From: JAUIIK01 sp041390865
GTDB taxonomy: Bacteria; Chloroflexota; Chloroflexia; Thermomicrobiales; CFX8
Reading direction: 5' to 3'
Length of the DNA stretch: 64,000 bases
NCBI GenBank assembly: GCA_041390865.1
Contig: JAWKPC010000003.1
Span: forward strand, 124,001 to 188,000
The position numbers and the translations under genes are program-made. The notes under the pieces were generated by a model. It worked only from the letters and a program-made list of their open reading frames with translations. It searched no databases and had not been told where the DNA came from. Positions 1-9,761 of this stretch are shown in pieces. Position 1 is the stretch's first letter; every line of letters begins with the position of its first letter.

Positions 1-323
1 TTGAGAGCTTCCTCCACCGGAAAATCTACGGACGGAAGGACGACTTCTTCTCCAGGCAGACCGCCTTCGATCTCGCGAATCTGGTCGTCGTGGCGAGGTT
101 CGAGCACGATCGGCTCTCCGCCATGCCGCAGTACGACCATGCCGGGCGGCATTTTCGCATCGACTGGCGCTTCCTCGGGCACTCCCGCAAGGCGTCGAGG
201 TCTACTTCCGATCATCGGAACGGACACACCTCCGGCTCGCGCGGTCGTCCATCCGATTAGCCATCTGTAGGCTCCGAACATCAGGAGGATTCCAAGAACT
301 CCTCCAGCAATGGCCCAACCCAC
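1..323 (-). CDS. Membrane-anchored protein of unknown function, 3' part outside the window
   Basis: The first 107 codons of a gene that runs off the left edge. I chose the GTG at 323-321 because AAGGAGG lies 6 to 7 bases upstream on the minus strand. The product opens with one hydrophobic segment (about residues 2-24, GWAIAGGVLGILLMFGAYRW), followed by a short basic stretch and a soluble, acidic, Pro/Val-rich part with no motif I recognise. The frame is open to the window edge with no stop. It is transcribed away from the amidohydrolase gene on the other strand, with 144 bases between the two starts. A single-pass membrane protein is all that can be claimed. Confidence 0.6.
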   Translation of the reverse strand, partial: MGWAIAGGVLGILLMFGAYRWLIGWTTARAGGVSVPMIGSRPRRLAGVPEEAPVDAKMPPGMVVLRHGGEPIVLEPRHDDQIREIEGGLPGEEVVLPSVDFPVEEAL

Positions 324-467
324 AGCGCTCCTCCTTCAACTTTCCCAACCTCACCACCAATCACGAATCGTCCCACAAATCGCCGGACCGGGCAACCGCT
401 TCTTGCCGGGACGCTACAATCGCGAGCGAAAGGTCGATCTGAACACACGGGCAGGAGAACACATTCG

Positions 468-2124
468 GTGGGACCAAACAGAAGCGGGAACCTGATCCTT
501 CGCAATGGACGGGTGATGACCGGCGGCTACGACGATGCTGGGTACCGGTATCGCGATCATCAACGGTAAGGTCGCGGCGGTCGGGACCGACGCCGACGTA
601 GCCGTCTGGACAAAGTCCGGCATATCCGAGGTCGATCTGAAAGGCCGCACCGTCGCGCCGGGCATCAATGACGCCCATTGCCATCCCCTCTATCTTGGAC
701 TGGGTCTCACCTACATCGACGCTTCGTCGCCGTTGAATAAGAACATCTCCGAAATCGTTGCCAGAGTCCGGGAACGAGCGGTGAGCGCATCCGACGGCGA
801 GTGGATCGAAGCACGCGGCTACGATCAGGCGCGGCTCGACGATCAGCGCCATCCAACACGCGGCGACCTCGATCCGGTCTCGGCCGCCAATCCCGTCATC
901 CTCGTTCGCGCCTGCGGCCACATCGGCGTCGCCAACTCGATCGCACTCCAGATGGCGGATATCAACTCGGAGACCCCCGACCCGCCCGGAGGGACGATTG
1001 ACCGGGACGAGCACGGCGAACCTACCGGTGTACTCCGCGAAGCTGCTCTCAAACTGGTTCAGCAGATCATCCCGCCCCCGAGCCTCGTCCAGTCGAAAGC
1101 AGCACTCGAATCCGCAGGAAACCTCTTCCTGTCGCAGGGCGTGACGAGCGTCGCTGAGGCCGGAGTCCGCACGATCACGCACATGCAGGCATATGAGGAT
1201 CTCGCCGCAGAAGGCAAGCTGCCGGTCCGCACCTATCTCATGATGATGATTGACGAGACGCTCGACCACCTCGAGGCGCTCGGGATCAAGACCGGCTTCG
1301 GCGACGAGTGGCTCCGCGTCGGTCCCGCGAAGCTCTTTCTCGATGGCTCGATCGGTGGACGGACTGCCCGGATGTCGGAGCCATACGTAGGCGAGACCGA
1401 CAACTACGGCCTCTGGATGTACGATCCTGACGAGATCAAAGCCAAAATGCTCCGCGCTCACAAGGCCGACTTCCAGCTCTGCGCCCACGCGATCGGCGAT
1501 GCCGCGATCTCGCTGCTTCTCGATGCGTACGAAGAAGCGCTCGAAAAATACCCGCGGGAAGATTCCCGTCACCGGATCGAGCATTGCTCGATCATCGATC
1601 TCGACATCGTCCACCGGATCAAACGCATCGGCGCCGTTCCGATACCGGGAACGAGCTTCCTTTACTACTTCAACAACGCGTATATCCAGAATCTCGGCTG
1701 GGAGCGCATACGCTACGCCTACGGGATGAATACTTTCTACGAGCACGGCATCGTCGCGGCGGCGTCGACCGACGCGCCGGTCGTCAACACGAACCCGGCG
1801 ATCGGACTCCAGACGATGATGACCAGAAAGAGCGAAGAGGGCGAAATCATGTGGAAGGAAGAGTCCGTTCCACTCGTCGAAGCGCTCCGGGCATACACCT
1901 ACAACGGCGCATACGCGTCCTTTGAAGAGAGCATCAAGGGCACGCTTGCCCCGGGAATGATTGGCGACGCTGTGGTATTCGAGACGGACATCTCCGCCGT
2001 CGACGCTGAGGAGATCGGGGAGGTCCGCGTTGACATGACGATCGTCGATGGACACGTCGTCTTCGACGCGATGGGGCTGCCTAGCCGTTGCCGCTCGTTT
2101 GCGCAAGGCAGCCTGCAAATCTAG
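468..2124 (+). CDS. Amidohydrolase family 3 (YtcJ-like), frame interrupted near 540
   Basis: Metal-dependent amidohydrolase of the YtcJ/exoenzyme-regulatory AepA group, about 550 residues. Visible motifs are the metal-binding DAHCHPL early on, HAIGDAA and RIEHCSII further on, and the C-terminal GDAVVFETD strand typical of the small beta-domain. The long open frame only starts at ATG 535, but the family N-terminus (LILRNGRVMTGGYDDAG) is encoded just upstream in another frame, starting at GTG 468 behind a GGAG. Removing one G from the GGG at about 539-541 joins both parts into a normal protein. Substrate is not predictable: members of this family act on a wide range of amides and imides. No co-directional partner beyond the hydrolase at 2172. 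Confidence 0.8.
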
Positions 2125-2171
2125 GATGAATACCAGAGATCATCTTCGAACTGATACATGAGAGGCATAAG

Positions 2172-2875
2172 ATGGTTGAAATCAACTACATTGACATTCG
2201 GCATTCACCGTGAAGAACGGCGACCAGTTGATCGCGATCGACCCGTTCATCAGCGGCAATCCATCAGCCAAGATCGAGGCGTCAAGCATCGCTCCAGACT
2301 ATATATTCCTCACACATGCGCACAACGATCACGTCGGTGACGCGATCGAGCTGTCGAAGCGCACCGGGGCGCCGGTCATCGCCACATTCGAACTGGCGAA
2401 TGCGCTGGAAAGCCGGGGTGCGAACTCCGTCGGAATGAACCACGGCGGCACGTACAGGTTCGACGGGGGCTCGGTGAAGCTCGTTCCGGCCTGGCATACG
2501 TCATCCTGGACCGACGAAGACGGGAACGTCGTCGCGCCGGGCGTTCCGGCCGGTCTGGTTCTACGAGTCGGCGAGGGCAAAGTCCAGAAGACGATCTATT
2601 TTGCCGGCGACACATGTCTCTTTATGGACATGCAGCTGATCGGTGACGAGGAGCTGGACGTTGCCGTACTGCCGGTCGGCGATCACTTCACGATGGGGAC
2701 GGCGGACGCGATCAAAGCCGTGAAGTACCTGCGGCCGAAACATGTGATTCCCTGCCACTGCAACACGTTCCCGGCCATCGAACAGGATCTCGACGCGTTC
2801 AGCAGCGATGTCGGAAAGCAAACCCAGGCCAGCTGCGTCGTGCTCCAGCCCGGCCAGAGCTGGAAACTCGAGTAA
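2172..2875 (+). CDS. UPF0173 metal-dependent hydrolase (metallo-beta-lactamase fold), frame interrupted near 2193
   Basis: Metallo-beta-lactamase superfamily protein of the UPF0173/YtkL type, about 235 residues when restored. It shows the metal-binding HAHNDHVGD motif (HxHxDH), the AWHTSS and YFAGDTCLF segments, and the late HVIPCHCNTFP histidine motif, all in family order. The uninterrupted frame begins at 2210, but the usual N-terminus (NYIGHSAFTVKNGD) is encoded from ATG 2172 if one G is added to the single G at 2193. I therefore call the start at 2172 and one missing base. The family's cellular role is unknown. The next gene follows after only 5 bases, so the two are probably co-transcribed. 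Confidence 0.85.
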
Positions 2876-2880
2876 CGGAG

Positions 2881-3240
2881 ATGAGCCAGAGTCCACCCTC
2901 CAGAGCGGACATCGAGGCCGAGCTTCAGCGCACCGCGTTCCAGCGGAAGGCCGTTTCCTATCGCGACCTGCCGGCCACCGCGGACCAGGCGATCGAGTTC
3001 TTCACCTCGCGCGGATACAAGGCGGGACGCACCGGCCGGCCCAATCAAGTGTTTGTTCGTGGACGCCGCGAGGGAATACTTCCGGCCGTCCACGCTGAAC
3101 TGCTGATCCAGACGAACGTCGGTCGCGGGAAAGTAACAATGGTGACGATTTCGGGCGCCGGCGAGAAGCTCTCGGAGGTGCTCGGCGAGTATGTTGACGC
3201 GTTGCGGGCCGAGGGCCGCGAGCGGCGCGAGCAGCGCTGA
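2881..3240 (+). CDS. Hypothetical protein, 119 residues
   Basis: Small soluble protein that I do not recognise. It has a mixed alpha/beta look: an N-terminal helix (SRADIEAELQRTAFQRKAV), a central region rich in Gly, Arg and Val, a strand pair around GKVTMVTISG, and a strongly charged C-terminal helix ending in a run of Arg and Glu. No membrane segment or cysteine cluster. ATG 2881 lies 5 bases after the stop of the UPF0173 gene; GGAG directly abuts the ATG, so initiation may depend on translational coupling. The tRNA gene follows 28 bases after the stop. Confidence 0.7.
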   Translation: MSQSPPSRADIEAELQRTAFQRKAVSYRDLPATADQAIEFFTSRGYKAGRTGRPNQVFVRGRREGILPAVHAELLIQTNVGRGKVTMVTISGAGEKLSEVLGEYVDALRAEGRERREQR

Positions 3241-3268
3241 ATCCGAACGCTTATAATCGAGGCGATTG

Positions 3269-3341
3269 GCCCCCGTAGTTCAGAGGATAGAACGCCGGCC
3301 TTCTAAGCCGGATGTCGCAGGTTCGAATCCTGCCGGGGGTA
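3269..3341 (+). tRNA. tRNA-Arg, anticodon UCU
   Basis: Cloverleaf read by eye. The acceptor GCCCCCG (3269-3275) pairs with CGGGGGT (3334-3340), ending in a G-U pair. A D-arm follows, then an anticodon stem CCGGC/GCCGG around the loop CTTCTAA, which gives anticodon TCT, and a T-arm with GGTTCGAATCC. The discriminator base is A and no CCA is encoded. Confidence 0.95.
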
Positions 3342-3392
3342 CTCCCTCCCAACCGGGCGGCCAGATCGCCCGTCGAAAGGTAATGAACCGTC

Positions 3393-4067
3393 GTGCGCAC
3401 GGAAATTCTCTACCAGCCGTCCTACGCCGTAACCAGAGTCAACCTCGATCCCCACGAAAAAGTGCGGGTCGAAGGTGGAGCGATGGTCAGCATGGATCCT
3501 CACATCTCTGTCGAAACCGGCGCGACCGGGGGATTCCTCCGATCGATCAAACGCGCTGCGTTCGGCGGCGAGTCGTTCTTCATGACCACCTTCACCGGCG
3601 ACGAATCGGGCGGCGAGTTACTGCTCGCCCCGGCGCTACCCGGTGATATGGCCGTCTTCGAGATGAATAGCCAGGACCTACGGGTGCAGTCCGGAAGCTT
3701 CGTTGCCGCTTCGATGGATATCGACGTGGACACCCAGTGGGGCGGGGGGAGAACGTTCTTCGGCGGCGAGGGACTGTTCATGCTTCGCTGCGAGGGCACC
3801 GGCACGCTGATCGTGTCCAGCTACGGAGCGATCCATCATGTTCCGCTGTCGGCCGGGCAACAGTACACCGTAGACACCGGACATCTCGTCGCGTTCTCCC
3901 AGTCAGTCGATTTCAACGTGCGCCGTGTAGCCGGCTGGAAGTCAACGCTCTTTAGCGGGGAGGGGCTCGTTGTCGATCTCGCTGGCCCGGGCGACGTCTA
4001 CCTCCAGACACGGAGCCAGGACGCCTTCCTGTCCTGGTTGATACCCCAGCTTCCGAAACGAGAATAA
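3393..4067 (+). CDS. AIM24 / TIGR00266 family protein
   Basis: A 224-residue protein matching the TIGR00266/AIM24 family: an all-beta protein with repeated GG-rich strands. Typical pieces are the opening EILYQPSYAV, VEGGAMVSMDPHISVETG, the GGESFFMTTFTG turn, and the late segment GWKSTLFSGEGLVVDLAGPGD. The family's biochemical role in bacteria is not established; the yeast member is a mitochondrial inner-membrane organisation factor. Start GTG 3393 is preceded by GAAAGG. It sits between the tRNA gene and the molybdopterin synthase fusion, without a clear functional link to either. Confidence 0.85.
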   Translation: MRTEILYQPSYAVTRVNLDPHEKVRVEGGAMVSMDPHISVETGATGGFLRSIKRAAFGGESFFMTTFTGDESGGELLLAPALPGDMAVFEMNSQDLRVQSGSFVAASMDIDVDTQWGGGRTFFGGEGLFMLRCEGTGTLIVSSYGAIHHVPLSAGQQYTVDTGHLVAFSQSVDFNVRRVAGWKSTLFSGEGLVVDLAGPGDVYLQTRSQDAFLSWLIPQLPKRE

Positions 4068-4133
4068 TCGCGCCGGCGCCCGTAGCATCCCGTGCAAGCG
4101 CACCGGGACCGGCATGCAGTTCGGAAGGTGACT

Positions 4134-4826
4134 ATGCAGATCGTTGTCAAGTACTTCGCGATGGTCCGGGAACGCCTCGGAATATCCGAAGAGTCTCTGG
4201 AGCTCGAAGCGGGATCGACGGTCGGCGCGGTTTACGAGCACGTCGCCGGGAAAGTGCCGGAGCTCCAACCGCTCCTCGACCGCTCGATGATCATGCGAAA
4301 TCACGAGTACGTCGATCTATCCGACCAACTCCATGAGGGCGATGAGATCGCGGTAATCCCTCCGGTAAGCGGTGGGGATCACTTCCGGGTACATGAGGGG
4401 GTGCTCGATCAGCAGGCTATCGCCGGGCGAGTCGAGAACACCGGAGCCGGCGCGGTTGTTGTCTTCACCGGCGTCGTCCGCGACAATGCCCGGGGCAGAT
4501 CGGTCCAGGCGCTAGAGTATGAGGCATATCCAGCGGCGGCCGAGCGCCAGCTCGCCAGAGTGGCGACGGAGATGAGAGAACGCTGGGAGATCCTCGCCGT
4601 CGCGATGGAACATCGTTTCGGTTTGCTGGAGATCGGCGAGGCGAGCGTCGTGATCGCGGTGTCGTCGGCCCACCGCGACGCAGCATTCGAAGCGACGTCG
4701 TTTGCGATCAGTCGCATCAAGGAGATCGTACCGATCTGGAAGAAGGAGTTCTACGAGGACGGCGATACCTGGGTCGGGAGCGAAAGCGAGTACCAGGACC
4801 TGATCGCCTCGGAACGCGGGCGTTAG
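4134..4826 (+). CDS. MoaD-MoaE fusion, molybdopterin synthase
   Basis: One 230-residue chain joins both subunits of molybdopterin synthase, which puts the dithiolene sulfurs onto precursor Z in molybdenum cofactor synthesis. Residues 1 to about 82 are the ubiquitin-like MoaD (VKYFAMVRERLG at the start, IAVIPPVSGG at the end). MoaE follows directly: VVVFTGVVRDNARG, EYEAYPAAAERQL, the MEHRFGLLEIGEASV core and PIWKKEFYEDG with the active-site lysines. The Gly-Gly that must be a free C-terminus to carry the thiocarboxylate is internal. ATG 4134 is chosen for the GGAAGGTG just upstream, in preference to an in-frame GTG at 4092. moeA of the same pathway lies about 4 kb away on the other strand. Confidence 0.92.
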   Translation: MQIVVKYFAMVRERLGISEESLELEAGSTVGAVYEHVAGKVPELQPLLDRSMIMRNHEYVDLSDQLHEGDEIAVIPPVSGGDHFRVHEGVLDQQAIAGRVENTGAGAVVVFTGVVRDNARGRSVQALEYEAYPAAAERQLARVATEMRERWEILAVAMEHRFGLLEIGEASVVIAVSSAHRDAAFEATSFAISRIKEIVPIWKKEFYEDGDTWVGSESEYQDLIASERGR

Positions 4827-4861
4827 CCCGAGATAGTCATTCACGGAGAAGCGGGGGAACC

Positions 4862-6322
4862 ATGGGAGCAACACTCGATCAGCTGTACGATATGCTGGAT
4901 GATTCGCGGGATGAGCTCATCGAGCTCACCCAGGCACTTGTCCGGATACCGTCGGTCAACACCGGCCACAACAACGAGCCGCCGTGGTCGGCGTCGGAAA
5001 CCGCCGGCGAATTCGCCGAGCCGATCGTTCCCTACATCAAACAGGGAAACAGCCCGACCGGCGACGAGCTTCCGTGTGCCGAGCTCCTGCGGAACAAGCT
5101 CGCGGCGGACGGCATCGACTCGACAATCTACCGGTCCCAGGAAAATCGAGCCAACATCACGGCTTCGATCGGCTCGGGCTCGGGACCGAGTTTGCTCTAC
5201 ATGTCCCACATCGACGTCGTTCCTGTCGAAGATGAGTCTCAGTGGACCTACCCGCCATTCGGCGCCGAGATCCACGACGGCCGCATCTGGGGCCGTGGCG
5301 CGGCGGATATGAAGGGCACCGTCGCAGCCGAGACCATGGCAATGATTCTCCTGAAGCGAGCCGGCGTCGATTTTCCCGGAACGCTGAAGCTCGCCGTCTG
5401 TGCCGATGAGGAATCAGGCGGCGCCTACGGCTTCGGCTGGCTGGCACAACACCATCCGGACACGATTACCGCTGACTACGCGATCAATGAGGGCGGCGGC
5501 GCTCCGGTCAAGGTCGGAGACCGGCTGATCTACCCGATCAACACCGGAGAGAAGGGCCGTCTCGAAGCCCGTATCTACATTAAGGGACGCGGCTTCCATG
5601 CATCCCAGCCCTGGAAGGCCGACAACGCCATCTATAAGGCGGAAGAGGTCATCCGGAGAATTCGGGAGTACGAGCCAGAGGTCTCGACGGCTCACGAGCT
5701 GTTCAAGCATCTCGAGACACTCGTTGGCGTCACCGAGGAAGTCACGGACGAGAACATCGACCGGATCATCGAAGAGCTCTGGGAGGAGCGGGAGAGCACA
5801 GCCTCGTTCCTCAGGGCGGCAAGCCGGATGACGCTCGTCGCGTCGATGATCGACGGCGGCGTGAAGTCGAATAGCGTCGCCGAGAACTGTCTGATTACCT
5901 GCGACGTCCGCTCGCTGCCGCATCAGGATGCCGCCTACGTCAAGTCGGAGATCGAAGGTATCGTCGACGGCATCGACGGCGTCACCGTCGAAGTGATCGA
6001 GACATCTGTTCCCAGCGCCTCGACCTACGATCATCCGTTCTCGGATCACGTCATGCACGCGACCCGGGAGACGGTCAAGCGAACGATCGGACGGGACGAC
6101 ATCGAGTTCGTTCCGGGAATCACGGTCGGGTTCACCGACTCATCGTTTGTCCGCCCGCTCGGCGATATCGCCTATGGATTCACGCCTGGCCACCCGGACG
6201 CCGACCCCTCCAAGTCAGGCGCCCACAACATCAACGAGTCGGCGGACATCGAGTCGATCGTAACGATCTGCCGCTTCATGCTGGCGCTAGCATTCGAAAC
6301 CGGCATCGCGTCCGAGGCCTGA
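4862..6322 (+). CDS. M20/ArgE-DapE family metallopeptidase
   Basis: A 486-residue zinc hydrolase of the M20/M25/M40 family (ArgE, DapE, Acy1, carboxypeptidase G2). Metal and catalytic motifs are all present: LLYMSHIDVVP (His and catalytic Asp), GRGAADMKGT (bridging Asp), CADEESGGAYG (Glu pair), and the C-terminal GHPDADPSKSGAHNINE histidine. Between them sits the lid or dimerisation domain, from about GEKGRLEARIYIKGRG. It is longer than DapE (about 375 residues) because of inserts near residues 50 and 290. The start is ATG 4862 behind GGGGGAACC. The substrate is an N-acyl amino acid or small peptide; the exact one cannot be told. It converges on a broken S9 peptidase gene. Confidence 0.88.
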   Translation: MGATLDQLYDMLDDSRDELIELTQALVRIPSVNTGHNNEPPWSASETAGEFAEPIVPYIKQGNSPTGDELPCAELLRNKLAADGIDSTIYRSQENRANITASIGSGSGPSLLYMSHIDVVPVEDESQWTYPPFGAEIHDGRIWGRGAADMKGTVAAETMAMILLKRAGVDFPGTLKLAVCADEESGGAYGFGWLAQHHPDTITADYAINEGGGAPVKVGDRLIYPINTGEKGRLEARIYIKGRGFHASQPWKADNAIYKAEEVIRRIREYEPEVSTAHELFKHLETLVGVTEEVTDENIDRIIEELWEERESTASFLRAASRMTLVASMIDGGVKSNSVAENCLITCDVRSLPHQDAAYVKSEIEGIVDGIDGVTVEVIETSVPSASTYDHPFSDHVMHATRETVKRTIGRDDIEFVPGITVGFTDSSFVRPLGDIAYGFTPGHPDADPSKSGAHNINESADIESIVTICRFMLALAFETGIASEA

Positions 6323-6333
6323 TCGAAACACAC

Positions 6334-6360
6334 GACCCGGAGCCATCCTGGTTCCGGGTC
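6334..6360. terminator. Hairpin between two convergent peptidase genes
   Basis: GACCCGGAGCC at 6334-6344 pairs with GGTTCCGGGTC at 6350-6360 (11 pairs, one G-U, 5-base loop). It sits 11 bases after the M20 stop and 4 bases beyond the restored stop of the opposite gene, so it probably ends both transcripts, though neither side has a long T run. Confidence 0.5.
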
Positions 6361-6363
6361 ACC

Positions 6364-8311
6364 TTACAAGTGCAAATCGAACCAGCGCAAAATGTGCTCC
6401 AGCCGGGCAACGCGATGTCCCGGCTTGCCGGTTCGCGAGAGACCGTGACTCTTCGTCCGGAATCCGCAGGAACTCGGTCTCCCGACCCAGCCGCATGAGC
6501 GCGGTAAACAGCTCCTCCGACTGCGAGATTGGACAGCGATAGTCCTCTTCGGGAGGAATGATCAGCAGCGGGGTTTCCATCTGATCCACGTGGTATCGGC
6601 GAGAGCTCAGGTAGAGTTCCGGGTTCTCCAAGGGCGTCGACCCGAACGTCACGTTGCCATCGGCAAAGAAAATGTCGTCTGCACCCAGGCGGAAAAACCA
6701 GTCGGATATCGTGCGCTGGGTAACTGCTGCCCGAAATCGGCCGGTATGGGCATGACCCAGTTGGTCATGAAACCGCCGTACGAGCCGCCCAGAACCCCAG
6801 CCGGTCACCGTCAATCCACGGCTTCTCAACCGTCGCATCCAGCGCCGCCAAGCGAGGTCGGTAGATCATTCTCCCCCATCTCCGGCAGCAATAGCTCGGC
6901 AAACTCATCTCCGTGGCCGGCCGAAACCGCGCGGATTCATAAACAGCACGGCATAGCCCTGGGCCGCAAGCAGGTGGAACTCGTGCATGAACGTGTCTGC
7001 ATACATTCCGAAGGGACCGCCATGGATCTCCAGCAGGAGCGGAGCGGCCTCGTCCTCATCAAGGCCGGGCGGGCGCAGGAGCCAGCCGGAAACCTCGATC
7101 CCGTCAGGACTGGTGACATCCAGGCGCTCGGGCATCGAAAGCTCAACCTCGTCCAGCCACTGGTCATTGAAATGCGTGAGCTGCTCGAACGAACCGTCCG
7201 GCCGGAGCTGGACGAGCTCGCCGGGCTGGACGAAATCCGTGTAGGTTGCGACGAGCGTCCCGTCATGAAGCGGCCGGGGGTTCCCGAACCGGCCCGCCTC
7301 CGGAGCCCGGTACTGGAGATTTCCACTCTCCATATCCAGCGTGACCGGTCGAACCAGCCCGCGAACGCTCGCCACTGTCAGCAGCTCATCGTCGCCGATC
7401 CAGACAGCCGGGCCGAACGGATATCCGTTCCAGTCGGAAATACTCGCGTCCCGGAAGTCAACATCGAGGTCGGACGTCAATGATTCCGGCTGGGCTCCGG
7501 TAAGCGAAATGCGAAACAGCTCGTTTCGCGGGCTGCCGGAATCAAGACGGCGAGTGCCATAGGCGACCAACTGGCTGCCGTCGCTCGACCAGCTTGGAAG
7601 CGACCATTGCCCGGAACCGTCGGTCAATCGCCGGACGATGCCCGACTCGGCCTTGACGAGGTAGATGTCTCTGACCTGGGAGAATTCCCAGCCTTCGGAT
7701 CTGTTGCTGACGAACGCGATCTCGTTCCCGCCGGGAGTCCAGGTCGCCTGGACATGATCGAACGGACCTTCCGTCAGCTGGCGAATCCGACGGGTAGCGA
7801 CGTCGAGGACGTAAATCTGTTTGAACCGGTCGTCGTAATACCCCGATCCGTCTCCTCGAAATCGGGCCGTCGTGATGAGCCGGACATCTGTGTCGCGTTC
7901 CTCCCTTTCGGGAGTGCTCGAGACAAACAGCATCCGGGAACCGTCCGGCGACCATTCGAACGCGTCGACCCCGAACTCGACCCTGGTGAGCTGCTCCGGT
8001 TCGCCACCATGGACGGAGATCAAGTGGATCTGCGGTCTGGCGTCATCGGCGTCTTCCCGTTTCGAAATGAAGGCGATCTGCGACCCATCGGGAGACCATT
8101 GCGGCCTGGAATCACGATGCTCCCCCGACGTGAGGCGAATCAAGCCGCCGCCTCTGGAATCCCAGATCCAGATCTGCGACCGATACTCATCAGCCTCCCG
8201 ATCGAGCGCCGTGACGGTGAACGCGACACGCACTCCCGCTGGATCGACGCACGGTTCATCGACGATCTTCAGTTCGTACAGATCATCGATCGTCACACTT
8301 CTCCTGGCCAA
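6364..8311 (-). CDS. S9 prolyl oligopeptidase family peptidase, broken by about five indels in its catalytic domain
   Basis: Serine peptidase of the acylaminoacyl-peptidase/DPP4 group, about 650 residues if repaired. The intact part (6905-8311, 468 codons) encodes the beta-propeller with TolB-like repeats (RPQWSPDGSQIAFIS, AFEWSPDGSRMLFVS, PSWSSDGSQLVAYG) and the start of the hydrolase domain (LLEIHGGPFGMY, VLFMNPRG). The rest is readable only by switching frames: GGSYGGFMTNWVM with the nucleophile Ser, EEDYRCPISQSEELF with the Asp, and DESHGLSRTGKPGH with the His. I place indels near 6925, 6860, 6796, 6750 and 6451; the natural stop is then at 6364-6366. All three catalytic residues survive, which argues for sequence error or a very recent pseudogene. 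Confidence 0.8.
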
Positions 8312-8534
8312 ATCGTTCCCCCTGTTTCGAAGATACGCTTCGATGCAACTTGGATTCTAAACGCATGGAGTGATTCAACGTCAAAGACCCCGGCATGACG
8401 CTGCGAACGCCTACATCGCAGTTTCGAGCTCGCGTAGCGGAAGCGCCCTTAACCTGAATGCAATGGCGAAGATGCATGACTCTGCCCTCATAAGAATGCG
8501 AAACCGCATAAGCAGACCGGGCAGCGAGCTGTGA

Positions 8535-9761
8535 TCAGTCGCGGGGAGGAAACGGCGGTGCGGTGGGGATCGCTTCCAGTACGGAACCAGCAGGTATTGT
8601 CTGTTCGGAAGGAGGCACGACCAGAAACCCGTTCGATCCGACGAATGACTGCAGGCGCGCGGATTGCTGCGATCCGGTCGTACGCGCTGCGAGACGCCCA
8701 TCATTCCGCGCGACGATACGCGCGCGCTGGAACTCGATCCGGTCGGAGGGACGGACATCTTCTTCGATAACGACGGGAATCCGAGGATGCTCGGTGCCGG
8801 GACCGCCCTGGAGGATCGAAAGCGCCGGAACGGCGAACATGTGGAATGACACGAGACAGGAAACCGGATTACCTGGCAAACCAAAGATGAGTGTGTTTCC
8901 TGTCGTCGCGAAATTGAGGGGCTTGCCCGGCTTCATGAAGACGCGCCGGAAATGGACCTCCGCGAATTCGCCGAGGAGTGCTTTGACCAGATCGCGGTCG
9001 CCCATCGACACGCCGCCGCTCGTCACGATGACGTCGGCAACTTCCAGAGCCTCCGAGAAGGCCGTCCGGAGATCGGATTCCGCGTCCGGGACGTGCCGAT
9101 TGATGACAACTTCAGCTCCCGCAGACTCGGCGGCGTAGGCGAGCGAGAACCGGTTGGAGTCGCGGATCTGTCCCGGGCCGGGCTCGACATCGGGAGCAAC
9201 GACCTCATCTCCGGTCGAGAACACTGCCACCTTCGGGCGCTTGCCGACTTCGACCTGCGCGTGTCCGAGGCTTGCCAGAAGCCCGAGGTCGGGCGGCGTG
9301 AGTCGGATACCGGCGGCCAGTATTTCCTCGCCTTTGACCATGTCCGAACCGATCGGACGGATGTTGTCACCCGCCGACACCGATGGCTGGGAGATCCGCA
9401 CGTGGCCGTTGGAGACGACCGTGTTCTCGATCGGCACAACCGCGTCCGCGCCATTTGGAACCGGCGCTCCGGTCATGATCTTCGCGGCCTGACCGGCGAC
9501 GACTTCCTTCTGGATCTCGCCTCCGGCGAGCCCTCCAGGCAGCATAACGAGTTCCTCGGCCGGATCGTCGTGGATCACCGCGAAACCGTCCATCGTCGAC
9601 GCCCGGAAAGGTGGTAGTGACTGGGTTGCGACGAGCGATCGGGAGAGAAGGCGTCCGCCGGCTTCGGTCAGCGGCACGCTCTCCGATCCGAGCGGCGTGG
9701 TTCTGGATAGCACGATCGATCGCGCTTCGTCTGGATGCAACATGCGGTCGATATCAGTCAC
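8535..9761 (-). CDS. moeA: Molybdopterin molybdenumtransferase MoeA
   Basis: A 408-residue MoeA, which inserts molybdate into adenylated molybdopterin. All four regions are visible: PPFRASTMDGFAV near residue 50, the GGEIQKEVVAGQAAKIMTGAPVPNGADAVVPIE domain II entry, the MogA-like core with VFSTGDEVV, IRDSNRF and TSGGVSMGDRDLVK, then LIFGLPGNPVSCLVSF before the small C-terminal beta-barrel (domain IV). Full length for the family. It is transcribed away from rel, with 162 bases between the starts. Together with the MoaD-MoaE fusion at 4134 it implies that the cell makes molybdenum cofactor, although moaA, moaC and mogA are not in the window. Confidence 0.95.
   Translation of the reverse strand: MTDIDRMLHPDEARSIVLSRTTPLGSESVPLTEAGGRLLSRSLVATQSLPPFRASTMDGFAVIHDDPAEELVMLPGGLAGGEIQKEVVAGQAAKIMTGAPVPNGADAVVPIENTVVSNGHVRISQPSVSAGDNIRPIGSDMVKGEEILAAGIRLTPPDLGLLASLGHAQVEVGKRPKVAVFSTGDEVVAPDVEPGPGQIRDSNRFSLAYAAESAGAEVVINRHVPDAESDLRTAFSEALEVADVIVTSGGVSMGDRDLVKALLGEFAEVHFRRVFMKPGKPLNFATTGNTLIFGLPGNPVSCLVSFHMFAVPALSILQGGPGTEHPRIPVVIEEDVRPSDRIEFQRARIVARNDGRLAARTTGSQQSARLQSFVGSNGFLVVPPSEQTIPAGSVLEAIPTAPPFPPRD

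Noticed and set aside
361..2118. 585-codon open frame antisense to the amidohydrolase gene
   Set aside because: Shadow frame; rich in Arg, Asp and Val as expected from reverse reading of GC-rich coding DNA, without a ribosome site.
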